Part shown: positions 1 to 7,436 of the stretch, in pieces
Layout: each line of letters begins with the position of its first letter
Position numbering within the stretch: position 1 is the first letter of the stretch
Assembly (NCBI GenBank): GCA_020161215.1
Contig: JAIUOM010000007.1
Span: 1 to 63,783 of the forward strand
Reading direction: 5' to 3'
Origin: Pseudomonadota bacterium
GTDB taxonomy: Bacteria > Pseudomonadota > Gammaproteobacteria > Burkholderiales > Burkholderiaceae_C
Length of the DNA stretch: 63,783 nucleotides
Notes under the pieces: model-generated
What the model was told of the DNA's origin: nothing
Databases searched by the model: none
The model's input: the letters and a program-made list of their open reading frames with translations, nothing else
Program-made: the position numbers and the translations under genes

Positions 1-650
1 CCGGCACGGCCAACATGGCGGCGGTGCTGGTGGCCAAGAGCGTGGGCGGCAACGTGTTCTACGGCTTCATCTCGGCCGTGGCCTTCGCCACCATCCTGGC
101 GGTGGTGGCCGGTCTGACGCTGTCGGGCGCCTCGGCCGTGTCGCACGACCTGTACGCCACGGTGTTCAAGAACGGCAAGGCCGAGAGCGCCAAGGAACTG
201 CGCGTCTCGCGCATCACCACCATCGCGCTGGGCATCATCGCCGTGCTGCTGGGCATCATCTTCGAGAAGCAGAACATCGCCTTCATGGTGTCGCTGGCGT
301 TTGCCATCGCGGCCTCGGCCAACTTCCCGGTGCTGCTGCTGTCGGTGCTGTGGAAGGATTGCACCACCAAGGGCGCGGTGATCGGCGGCTTCCTGGGCCT
401 GATCTCCTCGGTCGGCCTCACGGTGGTGTCGCCCTCGGTGTGGGAAGCCACGCTGGGCAACCCCAAGGGCTCGGCGCTGTTCCCCTACAGCTCGCCGGCG
501 CTGTTCTCCATGACCATCGGCTTCGTCGGCATCTGGCTGTTCTCGGTGCTGGACAAGAGCAAGAACGCCCAGGCCGAGCGCGCCGCCTACCCGGCCCAGC
601 AGGTGCGTTCCGAAACCGGCTTCGGCGCCTCGGGGGCCTCGGGCCACTGA
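1..650 (+). CDS. actP: Cation/acetate symporter ActP, C-terminal part (5' end outside window)
   Basis: The reading frame is open from base 3, so the gene starts upstream of the window; about 215 C-terminal residues are present. It belongs to the sodium:solute symporter family and would import acetate and similar short carboxylates through the inner membrane. Visible features are several hydrophobic helices, the [14 protein letters not shown] segment typical of ActP, and [19 protein letters not shown] followed by a conserved Lys/Gly-rich loop. The tail is hydrophilic (Gly/Ala/Ser-rich) and ends at TGA 648-650. Two strong GC hairpins follow. The next genes face it on the other strand. Confidence 0.9.
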   Translation, partial: GTANMAAVLVAKSVGGNVFYGFISAVAFATILAVVAGLTLSGASAVSHDLYATVFKNGKAESAKELRVSRITTIALGIIAVLLGIIFEKQNIAFMVSLAFAIAASANFPVLLLSVLWKDCTTKGAVIGGFLGLISSVGLTVVSPSVWEATLGNPKGSALFPYSSPALFSMTIGFVGIWLFSVLDKSKNAQAERAAYPAQQVRSETGFGASGASGH

Positions 651-670
651 CCCAGACGGCTGTCACACCG

Positions 671-724
671 GGCCCGCCACGCGGCGGGCCGTTTTGGAAA
701 CGGGCCCCTCGGGGCCCGTTTTTT
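671..724 (+). terminator. Tandem intrinsic terminator hairpins after actP
   Basis: Two adjacent inverted repeats follow the actP stop. The first is GGCCCGCC, loop ACGC, GGCGGGCC (671-690), then GTTTT. The second is CGGGCCCC-TC-GGGGCCCG (701-718) followed by six T residues. The second has the classic rho-independent form. It also separates actP from the convergent minus-strand genes. Confidence 0.8.
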
Positions 725-742
725 CTTCGGCGTTCGGCGATT

Positions 743-804
743 CAGGGTCAAATAACCCGTATGCCGGCGTGGATACTTCCTAAGAAGCTATCGATTCAGG
801 AGCG
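743..804 (+). repeat. Dispersed AT-rich repeat family A, copy 1
   Basis: The copy contains the landmarks GGTCAAAT, GCCGGCGTGGATA and AGCTAT in that order and ends in CAGGAGCG. It is nearly superimposable on the copy at 4167-4228 (both 62 bases). The stop codon of the exonuclease gene (796-798) lies inside it, so the last residues of that protein are encoded by the repeat. Confidence 0.75.
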
Positions 805-1458
805 TTCGTGCAGATCGCGCAGCTTGATGAAGGCCAGCGCGGCCATCACGGCGTCGTTCAAGGCGTCGTGCGCCTCGCGCTGGGGCAGGTCCAAATCGTC
901 CATCAGCGTGGCAAAGCGCAGGTCGATATTGACGTTGCCCTGCTGGTGCGAGGGCGGCAGCTGGCGGAATTTGTGGTCGTGGTACAGGGCCGACACCTCC
1001 ACCGTGGGCTGCGGCAGCCCTTGGCCCAGCAGCGGCCAGATGGCGCGGTTCAGCATGGCCACGTCGAATTCCAGGTAGTAGCCGACCAGCGGCCGGCTGC
1101 CGATGAACTGCATCAGCCGTTTCACCGCCTCGTCGATGTGCAGGCCGTCCGCCACGTCCTGCTCGCGCAGGCGGTGCACGCGGATGCTGTCGGCCGACAC
1201 GCCTTTTTCGGGCCGCACCAGCAACTCCAGCCGCTCGCTGGTCAGGATGCGCTTGCCGACGATGCGCACGGCGCTGATGGCGATGATCTCGTCGCTGCGC
1301 ACGTTCAAGCCGGTGGTTTCGCAGTCCAGCGCCACCCATTCATTGGGCGGCGGCGGCTCGAACATGAAACGGAACTCGGGCAGGCCCAGGTGGTACACCC
1401 GCCAGCCGCGCCGCAGCGCCTGCCACCAGGTCTCGGTCGAGCGGCGCCGCGGGCTCAC
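796..1458 (-). CDS. 3'-5' exonuclease, DnaQ/DEDDh type
   Basis: A 220-residue protein related to the epsilon proofreading subunit of DNA polymerase III. It carries the DEDDh exonuclease motifs: ExoI LDCETTG with D45 and E47, an ExoII motif ending FD (D132), and ExoIII with H197 and D202. It would hydrolyse 3' ends of DNA or RNA with two metal ions; the true substrate is unknown. The start is a GTG overlapping the stop of the upstream cNMP/CBS gene by 4 bases, so the two are probably translationally coupled. About 40 residues precede the catalytic domain and there is no polymerase-binding tail like that of DnaQ. Its C-terminus runs into repeat copy A1. Confidence 0.8.
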   Translation of the reverse strand: MSPRRRSTETWWQALRRGWRVYHLGLPEFRFMFEPPPPNEWVALDCETTGLNVRSDEIIAISAVRIVGKRILTSERLELLVRPEKGVSADSIRVHRLREQDVADGLHIDEAVKRLMQFIGSRPLVGYYLEFDVAMLNRAIWPLLGQGLPQPTVEVSALYHDHKFRQLPPSHQQGNVNIDLRFATLMDDLDLPQREAHDALNDAVMAALAFIKLRDLHERS

Positions 1459-3278
1459 AGCACGTCCAGCCGGAAGCGCTGGTGCAGCACCTGCTTGAAG
1501 CGTTTGACGACGCCCAGCGCGTCCTTGAGCAGATCGCGCTCCAGGCTGCCCAGCTTGTCCAGCGCCACTTCGCCGGTGACCGGCTTGCCGGTGTCCAGCT
1601 CGAGCAGGCCGGCCTTGAGCTTGAGCGACATCAACAGGTGCAAGGTCTGCACCAGCTCGCCGCCCATCTCGGCGCCCAGCGTGCCGTCGCGCACCAGCGC
1701 GGCGACGCGATCGGCCGTGCCGGTGGCGCCCACGTGCTGGGCCAGGGCCAGCGCGCGCACGCCATGCACCAGCGGAAACAGCGCCAGCTTCTTCAGGTTG
1801 ATCTGGCGTTCGTACTCGCCCATGCCCAGCAACCGGTTCCAGAACCCGGTGCCGCTGCCAAAGGCGTCGATGGCCGAGGCAAAGCGCGCCAGCAGCGCGT
1901 CGCTGTCGGTGGCCATGCGCGCCACGGCGGCGCGCACCTGCTGCAGCAGGCCGTCGTCGCCGGCCACGGTGTGCGCGTCCATGAAGATGGCCAGGTTCAT
2001 CAGGTCGGTCTCGCCGGCCTCGGCCAGCCACTGGCGGGCGCGCTGGCTGAATTCGCCGACGCTGCCGCGCCACAGCGGGTTGCTGAGCATGATGCCGCCC
2101 GGGCAAGGCGGGTAGCCAAAGCGTGCCAGCGCGGCGGAAAAGCGCGCGCAGATGTCGGCCAGATCGGGCGGCGGCAGGTAGTCGTCGCGCAGGATCAGGC
2201 CGTTGTCCTGGTCGGTTTTCAGCAGTTGCTCGCCGCGCCCCTCGCTGCCCATCACGAACAGGCAACTGGCGGCGCGCAGTTCGGCCGGGGCGATCATCTG
2301 CCAGGCGCGCTCGAACAGCCGCGCGTTGAGCTGCTGCACCAGCTGCGCGATCAGGGCCACGCGCGTGCCGCCGCGCTGCAGCACGCCGATCAGGCGCGTG
2401 ATCTGCCCGGCGGCCTGGGCCAGCGCGTCCAGGTCGCTCGCCTGCTCGATCATCACCGTGATCATGTGCGAGTGGTTGGCCAGGAAGCTGAACAAATCCA
2501 GCGCCTCCAGCACGCCGACGTGGCGCTCGCCGTCCATCACCACCACGCGGTGCACGCGCCGGCCCAGCATCAGGGTCATGGCGTCACCGATCTGATCGGA
2601 AGGCGCCACGGTGACCAGGTCGAAATTGCTCAGCTCGCCCACCGCCAGCTGGTCCAGCGGCCGGCCATCCAGGATGGCGCGCTGCAGCGCGGTGGTGGTG
2701 AAGATGCCGGTGCGCGGCGGCTGCTGGCCGTGGTCTTGCACCAGCACGCTGGTGGCGCGCTGCTCCTGGAACACGCGCACCACCTCGACGATGCTGGCGC
2801 CGGCGTCGACCAGGTGCACCGGGCGCAACAGCGCCTCGTCCACCCGCGCCAGGGTCAGCGACTGCATCTGGTGCTGGTTCTGGCGTTCGGACAGCGCGCT
2901 GAGCTTGTTGCTCAGATCCGAGAACAGCAGCGCGCCGAAATGGGCGTTGCCGGCGATCAGGCTCAGCACGGCGTCGCGCTTGAGTTCGTAGGCCACCACC
3001 TCCTCGGCCGCCACGAAGCGGCTGCTGACCTTGCCGGACACCAGGCTGCGGCCGTCAAAGCAGTCGTCCGGACCGTAGGTGGTGAGGATCTCCTCGCCCT
3101 CCTGCTGGTGCACGTAGCCCTTGATCAGCACGAACAGGTGGGTGGCGGCGGCACCCGGCTCCAGCACCACCTCGCCCTCGCGGAAGTAGGCGATGTCGAC
3201 CGAGTCGCGCACCAGGTGCTGCTCGGGCGGGGTCAGGCTGTCGAAGGGGGAGGCGTTGAAGTTGAAAGCGTTGGGCAT
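1455..3278 (-). CDS. Cyclic-nucleotide-binding / CBS pair / DUF294 nucleotidyltransferase-like protein
   Basis: A 607-residue soluble protein of three parts. Residues about 20-110 form a cNMP-binding (CRP-like) domain, about 150-265 a CBS pair that normally senses adenine nucleotides, and about 300 to the end a DUF294 nucleotidyltransferase-like domain. The last has the GSEGRGEQ motif near 344-351 and acidic residues D356 and D358, the pattern of polymerase-beta-type transferases such as GlnD. A signalling or uridylyltransferase-like role is inferred, not shown. Proteins of this architecture often lie beside sodium:solute symporter genes and a DnaQ-like exonuclease, as here, which suggests a link to carboxylate uptake control. 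I chose the ATG at 3278 because upstream codons overlap the isomerase gene in another frame. Confidence 0.82.
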   Translation of the reverse strand: MPNAFNFNASPFDSLTPPEQHLVRDSVDIAYFREGEVVLEPGAAATHLFVLIKGYVHQQEGEEILTTYGPDDCFDGRSLVSGKVSSRFVAAEEVVAYELKRDAVLSLIAGNAHFGALLFSDLSNKLSALSERQNQHQMQSLTLARVDEALLRPVHLVDAGASIVEVVRVFQEQRATSVLVQDHGQQPPRTGIFTTTALQRAILDGRPLDQLAVGELSNFDLVTVAPSDQIGDAMTLMLGRRVHRVVVMDGERHVGVLEALDLFSFLANHSHMITVMIEQASDLDALAQAAGQITRLIGVLQRGGTRVALIAQLVQQLNARLFERAWQMIAPAELRAASCLFVMGSEGRGEQLLKTDQDNGLILRDDYLPPPDLADICARFSAALARFGYPPCPGGIMLSNPLWRGSVGEFSQRARQWLAEAGETDLMNLAIFMDAHTVAGDDGLLQQVRAAVARMATDSDALLARFASAIDAFGSGTGFWNRLLGMGEYERQINLKKLALFPLVHGVRALALAQHVGATGTADRVAALVRDGTLGAEMGGELVQTLHLLMSLKLKAGLLELDTGKPVTGEVALDKLGSLERDLLKDALGVVKRFKQVLHQRFRLDVL

Positions 3279-3298
3279 GGCGGGCGCGAGCCCGGGAA

Positions 3299-3961
3299 TC
3301 AGGCCGCCGGGCCACGTCCCCCGATTTCGCGCCCCCTGCCTTGCGCGACGCTTGCACCGGCCTGCCAGAGCGCCTCCAGGCCCGCATCGCCGGCCAGATG
3401 GGCGCGCAGCAGGGGCAGGCCATCCAGCCCCCAGAACAGGCGCCCGTCGACCACGAAGCTGGGCACGCCGAACACCCCGGCACCCAGCGCGGCCTCGGTG
3501 GCCTGGCGCAGTTGCTGCTTGGCGGCGTCGCCGTTCGGCTCCTCGGCGGGGGCCAGCCGGGTCGCCAGCTCGGTCAGGCGCCGCGGATCGTCGGCCGCCG
3601 CGCCATCCGCGGCCCAGACATGCCGGAACAGCGCCTCGCACACGTAGCGGTTCGGCGCGCCCTGGCGCGCGCAGGCCCAGGCCAGACGCAGCAGGCCGAG
3701 CGGGTTGAACGGGTGCGCGGCCGGCATCCGCAGCGGCACGCCCAGCTCTTGCGCCAGCCACAGCACCTGGCGGTAGGTCCAGTCGCGCTTGGCCGGAATC
3801 TCGGCCGGCCCCAACTGGCCATGGTGCTTGAGCAGGCCGGCAAACAGGATCGGGCAGTAGCGCACTTCGTAGGCCAGACCTTCCAACGCCCGAGGCAGGC
3901 GCTCGAACGCCAGGTAGGCGTAGGGCGAGATGAAATCGAGGTAAAAATCAATGCGTTTCAT
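3299..3961 (-). CDS. 2-hydroxychromene-2-carboxylate isomerase family protein (DsbA fold)
   Basis: A 220-residue member of the kappa-class GST/DsbA-like family. Family enzymes isomerise 2-hydroxychromene-2-carboxylate in naphthalene degradation using glutathione, but many members outside aromatic clusters have unknown substrates. The N-terminus has the FYLDFISPYAYLA strand-helix with the catalytic Ser12 of the family, and the C-terminal half has the cis-proline motif GVPSFVVDG. The start ATG overlaps the DUF1289 stop (ATGA). No aromatic catabolic genes are adjacent, so a general thiol-disulfide or isomerase role is equally likely. Confidence 0.8.
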   Translation of the reverse strand: MKRIDFYLDFISPYAYLAFERLPRALEGLAYEVRYCPILFAGLLKHHGQLGPAEIPAKRDWTYRQVLWLAQELGVPLRMPAAHPFNPLGLLRLAWACARQGAPNRYVCEALFRHVWAADGAAADDPRRLTELATRLAPAEEPNGDAAKQQLRQATEAALGAGVFGVPSFVVDGRLFWGLDGLPLLRAHLAGDAGLEALWQAGASVAQGRGREIGGRGPAA

Positions 3962-4200
3962 GGCGTCGGCGGTGGTGGGCGGGAACAGCGGGCGACGGCC
4001 CGGCGCTGCAGCACGCGGCGCCAGATCTCGCGCTTGCCGGCCTCGTCCAGGGCTCTCCAGCCGCCGATCTCCTCCAGGCGACGCTGGCAGCCCTCGCACC
4101 AGCCGGTGGTGGCGTCGAGCCGGCACACCTGCACGCAGGGCGAGGGCACGGGGGCGGGCCCGGTTTCAGGGTCAAAATAAACGACAGCCGGCGTGGACAT
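3958..4200 (-). CDS. DUF1289 domain protein
   Basis: A small 80-residue protein with the DUF1289 signature: SPCVQVCRLD, then WCEGCQR, and a Trp/Arg-rich end. The four cysteines (CxxxC and CxxC) suggest metal binding. The function of the family is not known. It overlaps the downstream isomerase gene by 4 bases. The ATG at 4200 and roughly the first ten codons lie inside repeat copy A2, read antisense. A GTG codon a few residues before SPCVQVC is an alternative start that would leave the repeat untranslated. Confidence 0.7.
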   Translation of the reverse strand: MSTPAVVYFDPETGPAPVPSPCVQVCRLDATTGWCEGCQRRLEEIGGWRALDEAGKREIWRRVLQRRAVARCSRPPPPTP

Positions 4201-4228
4201 TTCCTAGGTAGCTATTTTTTTAGGAGCG
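4167..4228 (+). repeat. Dispersed AT-rich repeat family A, copy 2
   Basis: The landmarks are GGTCAAAAT, GCCGGCGTGGACAT, GGTAGCTAT and a T-run ending in AGGAGCG. It is the best match to copy 1. It covers the presumed start codon of the DUF1289 gene and ends 9 bases from the stop of the deacylase gene. Confidence 0.8.
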
Positions 4229-4236
4229 AAATTCGA

Positions 4237-4755
4237 TCAGGCCGCCACCGGCGCCTGCACCACGTCGGCCACCGGCGCGCCGGTGAGGCGCTCCAGATCG
4301 CGCGGTTGCAGCGGGAACACGCCATGCGGGTGCCCGGCGGCGGCCCAGACCTCGGCGAAGCGCAGCAGATCGCGGTCGATCAGGGTCACCACCGGGCCGG
4401 CGTGGCCGACCGGCGACACGCCGCCAATCGAGAAACCGGTCTTGGCCTTGACGAACTCGGCGTCGGCGCGGCCCAGCTTGCCGCCGCCGGCGCAGACCAG
4501 CGCCTCGACCTTCTTCTCGTCCACGCGCCGGTCGCCCGAGGTGACCACCAGCACCGCCGCGTCGTCGCTCTTGCGGCGAAAGACGATGCTCTTGGCGATC
4601 TGCCCCAGCGCCACGCCCAGCGCGTCGGCCGCCTGCTGCGCGGTGCGCGCCGCGTCGTCCAGCATCACCGGCTGGCGCGGATGGCCCAGCGCGAGCAGCG
4701 CCTCGGTGACCCGCTGCACGCCGGGGGGAAGTTTGTCTTGGGCAATGTCGCTCAT
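4237..4755 (-). CDS. YbaK/EbsC-type aminoacyl-tRNA deacylase
   Basis: A 172-residue protein of the YbaK/ProX editing family, which hydrolyses mischarged aminoacyl-tRNA in trans (for example Cys- or Ala-tRNAPro). It shows the conserved core IAKSIVFR with the Lys that lies in the active site of YbaK, then VVTSGDRRVDEKKV and the glycine motif TGFSIGGVSPVGH. Its length fits the family. It stands between the DUF1289 gene and the LysE exporter on the same strand with gaps of about 36 bases, so a loose operon is possible. Which tRNA it edits cannot be told from the sequence. Confidence 0.83.
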   Translation of the reverse strand: MSDIAQDKLPPGVQRVTEALLALGHPRQPVMLDDAARTAQQAADALGVALGQIAKSIVFRRKSDDAAVLVVTSGDRRVDEKKVEALVCAGGGKLGRADAEFVKAKTGFSIGGVSPVGHAGPVVTLIDRDLLRFAEVWAAAGHPHGVFPLQPRDLERLTGAPVADVVQAPVAA

Positions 4756-4791
4756 GGGCTTATCCGATGTCCTTCATGTGTTCAGTTCAGC

Positions 4792-5451
4792 TCACCCCGC
4801 CGCCCGCTTGACCATGAACAGGCTGGCGCCCATGGCCATCAGCACGCCGCCGAACACGCGGTTCTGGCGCCGGCGTGCGCGGGCGGTGGAAAGCCAGCGC
4901 TGCGCGCGCGAGGCGAGAAAGGCGTAGCCGTGCATCACCACCACGTCGGTGGCGATGGTGGTGACCAGCAAAATGGCCAGTTGCAGCGCCAGCGGGCGCT
5001 TGGGGTCGATGAACTGCGGCAGCACCGCCACCATGAAGACGATGCCCTTGGGATTGGTGACGTTGGTGAACAGGCCCAGCAGCACGCGTTCGCGCACGCT
5101 GGGCGGGCGGGGAGCGGCAGGCACCGCGGGGGCCGCCGCCGCGTCGACCATCCGCTCGGCCGCGGCCACCGGGGCGCGCCACTGGCGCCAGCCCAGCCAG
5201 ATCAGGTAGGCGGCACCGACGAACTTGACCACCGTGAAAGCCGTGGCCGAGGCGATGAGCACCGCGCCGACGCCCGCGCCCGCCACCAGCAGGATCAGCG
5301 CCAGCCCGATCTGCAAGCCGGCGATGGTGGCGCTGCTCGCGCGCACCCCGTAGGCCAGGCCGTGCGACATCGACAGCACCGCGCCCGAGCCGGGCGATAG
5401 AGCAATCACCCAGGCGGCGGCAAAGTAAGCCAGCCAGACATGAAATTCCAT
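4792..5451 (-). CDS. LysE/RhtB family amino-acid exporter
   Basis: A 219-residue inner-membrane protein with about five to six hydrophobic segments. It has the family signature PGSGAVLSMSHGLAYGVR near residues 20-37 and FTNVTNPKGIVFM in the middle. Family members export lysine, arginine, homoserine or threonine. A low-complexity Ala/Pro loop (about residues 100-120) links the two halves. I chose the ATG at 5451, which begins directly with the first membrane helix; in-frame codons upstream would add a non-homologous stretch. Confidence 0.85.
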   Translation of the reverse strand: MEFHVWLAYFAAAWVIALSPGSGAVLSMSHGLAYGVRASSATIAGLQIGLALILLVAGAGVGAVLIASATAFTVVKFVGAAYLIWLGWRQWRAPVAAAERMVDAAAAPAVPAAPRPPSVRERVLLGLFTNVTNPKGIVFMVAVLPQFIDPKRPLALQLAILLVTTIATDVVVMHGYAFLASRAQRWLSTARARRRQNRVFGGVLMAMGASLFMVKRAAG

Positions 5452-5559
5452 TGAGAGCCTCTCAGCAACACCACCACACGCTGCAAGCCTCACGACGCGC
5501 GACCTGAGCGCGGCGCAGAACCAGCGGACGCCGCGCAAGGGCCGCCCCGCCGCGCAGGC

Positions 5560-5631
5560 GTCGTCCCCCTGCCCGCGGAGCGCAGCGCAGCGAGAGCGGG
5601 GGGAAGCGGCGCAGCAGCTCAGGGGGGTGTT
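5560..5631 (-). repeat. GC-rich stop-adjacent hairpin element, family B copy 1
   Basis: Read in the direction of the upstream HMG-CoA lyase gene, it begins a few bases after the stop with CCCCCCTGAG, continues through a CGC-rich stretch and TTCCCCCC, then ends in GGGGGAC. It resembles the elements at 8866 and 12034. The C-run/G-run pairing could form a hairpin that ends transcription or protects the mRNA. Confidence 0.6.
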
Positions 5632-6540
5632 TCATGCCGCACGCTTGTTCAACACCGCCGTGGCCACGCGCGAATTGGGCTTGCGGCCCAGCACATCGCT
5701 GATGTATTGGCCGGCGTCGATCAGCTTGTCGAGGTCGATGCCGGTGTCGATGCCCATGCCTTGCAACAGGTAGACCAGGTCTTCGGTGGACACGTTGCCG
5801 GTGGCGCCCTTGGCGTAAGGGCAACCGCCCAGGCCGGCCACCGAGGACTGGTGATTCCAGACCCCCATCTGCAGCGCCGCCAGGGTGTTGGACAGCGCCT
5901 GGCCGTAGGTGTCGTGGAAGTGGCCGGACACCTGGTCCAGCTCGAAATGCTGGAGCGTGGCCTGCAGCGCCGCCTGCACCTTGCGCGGCGTGCCCACGCC
6001 GATGGTGTCGGCGACGTCGACGCGCTCGACGCCGATGCCCTTCATCAGGCCGGCCAGGTAGCCGACCTTCTCGGGGGCGATCTCGCCCTCATACGGGCAG
6101 CCCACGGTGCAGCTCATGGCGCCGCGCACGGCGATGCCGGCGGCCCGGGCGGCCTGCACCACGGGGGCGAAGCGCTCGATGCTCTCGGCGATGGAGCAGT
6201 TGATGTTCTTCTGGCTGAAGGCCTCGCTGGCGGCGCCGAACACCACGATTTCATCCGGGCGGTCGGCCAGCGCCGCCTCGAAGCCCTTCAGATTTGGCGT
6301 GAGCACCGAATAGCGCACCCCGGCCCGGCGTTCGATGCCGCTCATCACCTCGTGGTTGTCGGCCATCTGCGGCACCCACTTGGGGCTGACATAGGAGGTG
6401 ACCTCGATCTCACGCAGACCGGCGTCCTGCAGGCGCCGCACCAGCTCGACCTTGGCCGCGGCGGGCACCGGTTGTTTCTCGTTCTGCAAGCCGTCGCGCG
6501 GGCCGACGTCCACAATGCGCACGCGGGTGGGCAGGCTCAT
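5632..6540 (-). CDS. mvaB: Hydroxymethylglutaryl-CoA lyase
   Basis: A 302-residue TIM-barrel enzyme of the HMGL-like/DRE family. It cleaves 3-hydroxy-3-methylglutaryl-CoA to acetoacetate and acetyl-CoA, the last step of leucine degradation. The sequence has the metal/substrate motif VGPRDGLQNE (R15, D16), the SGHFHDTYG histidines, and the lyase signature GLGGCPYAKGATGNVSTED with its catalytic Cys. Length is normal. It is the leftmost member of the leucine catabolic genes that recur to 32 kb on the same strand. It is divergent from the phosphoesterase gene, and the 131-base gap must hold both promoters. Confidence 0.93.
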   Translation of the reverse strand: MSLPTRVRIVDVGPRDGLQNEKQPVPAAAKVELVRRLQDAGLREIEVTSYVSPKWVPQMADNHEVMSGIERRAGVRYSVLTPNLKGFEAALADRPDEIVVFGAASEAFSQKNINCSIAESIERFAPVVQAARAAGIAVRGAMSCTVGCPYEGEIAPEKVGYLAGLMKGIGVERVDVADTIGVGTPRKVQAALQATLQHFELDQVSGHFHDTYGQALSNTLAALQMGVWNHQSSVAGLGGCPYAKGATGNVSTEDLVYLLQGMGIDTGIDLDKLIDAGQYISDVLGRKPNSRVATAVLNKRAA

Positions 6541-6671
6541 GGGTATCTCTCTCTCGCAAGTTGTCTGAAAGTGTCTTCTGGCAGTTTAGCGACTTGGCCG
6601 CCGGGTCGTCGGCGCGCACGCGGTCGGCCTTGGACCGTATGATGGCTTTGCCCCCTGCCCCGGACCGTGCC

Positions 6672-7436
6672 ATGAAGCTTGCCTTGCTCTCCGACATCCA
6701 CGCCAACCGCCAGGCGCTGGACGCCTGCCTGGCCCACGCCGAGGCCGCGGGCGCCGAGCGCTACGCCTTTCTCGGCGATCTGGTCGGCTACGGTGCCGAT
6801 CCGGCCTACGTGGTGCGCTGCGTCATGGACAAGGTGGCGCACGGCGCCCTGGCGGTCAAGGGCAACCACGACCACTACGCCACGCAGCCGCCAAGCGGCG
6901 AGACCGACATGGGCCACACCGGCGTGGCCTGGACGCAGCAGCAGTTGAACAGCGCCGAAAGCGCCTTCCTGGCCGATCTGCCCATGACCCGCGCCGAGGG
7001 CAGCGTGCTGCTGGTGCACGCCAGCGCCGACGCGCCCGGCAGCTGGCGCTACGTGGAAACCCCCGCGCTGGCCGCCAGCAGTATCGACGCCGCCAGCACG
7101 CCGCCACTGGGCCACGAGCAGGTGCGCTACGTGTTTGGCGGCCACGTGCACCTACAGACCCTGTACTTCCGCGGCGGCGCCGGCAAGCTGATGCCGTTCA
7201 GCCCCACGCCGGGCGTGCCGATCCCGGTGCCGCGGCATCGGCATTGGCTGGCCACCGTGGGCTCGGTCGGCCAGCCGCGCGACGGCCGCATCGAGGCCAT
7301 GTACACGATGTTCGACGAGGCCGCGCAGCAGCTCACCTTCCATCGCGTGCCCTACGACGTGCAGGCGGCTGCGGCGGCCATCCGCGGCACGCCCATGCCG
7401 GCCTTCTTCGCCGACCGCCTGGAGCAGGGACGATGA
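6672..7436 (+). CDS. Calcineurin-like metallophosphoesterase
   Basis: A 254-residue soluble phosphoesterase with all dimetal motifs: SDIHAN (D8, H10), GDLVGYG near 36-42, GNHDHY near 65-70, and GGHVH near residue 157. The family includes protein phosphatases and nucleotide phosphodiesterases. Its stop overlaps the start of the serine/threonine kinase gene (ATGA), so the two are made together. This suggests a phosphatase that opposes or balances the kinase, but the substrate is not evident. I chose the ATG at 6672, where homology to the first metal motif begins. Confidence 0.85.
   Translation: MKLALLSDIHANRQALDACLAHAEAAGAERYAFLGDLVGYGADPAYVVRCVMDKVAHGALAVKGNHDHYATQPPSGETDMGHTGVAWTQQQLNSAESAFLADLPMTRAEGSVLLVHASADAPGSWRYVETPALAASSIDAASTPPLGHEQVRYVFGGHVHLQTLYFRGGAGKLMPFSPTPGVPIPVPRHRHWLATVGSVGQPRDGRIEAMYTMFDEAAQQLTFHRVPYDVQAAAAAIRGTPMPAFFADRLEQGR

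Noticed and set aside
671..724. Repeated GC arms as part of a CRISPR or phage attachment site
   Set aside because: Only two different hairpins with a T-run after the second; this is a terminator.
743..804. Family A repeat as a tRNA-like or small RNA gene
   Set aside because: No cloverleaf, CCA end or strong stem fits the copies, and the sequence between landmarks varies in length.
1482..3647. Long plus-strand open frame opposite the cNMP/CBS/DUF294 gene
   Set aside because: Low-complexity composition (Gln/His/Ala) and full overlap with a well-supported gene mark it as a shadow frame.
3299..3961. Member of an aromatic degradation pathway
   Set aside because: The isomerase family name suggests it, but no ring-cleaving or dioxygenase genes are nearby.
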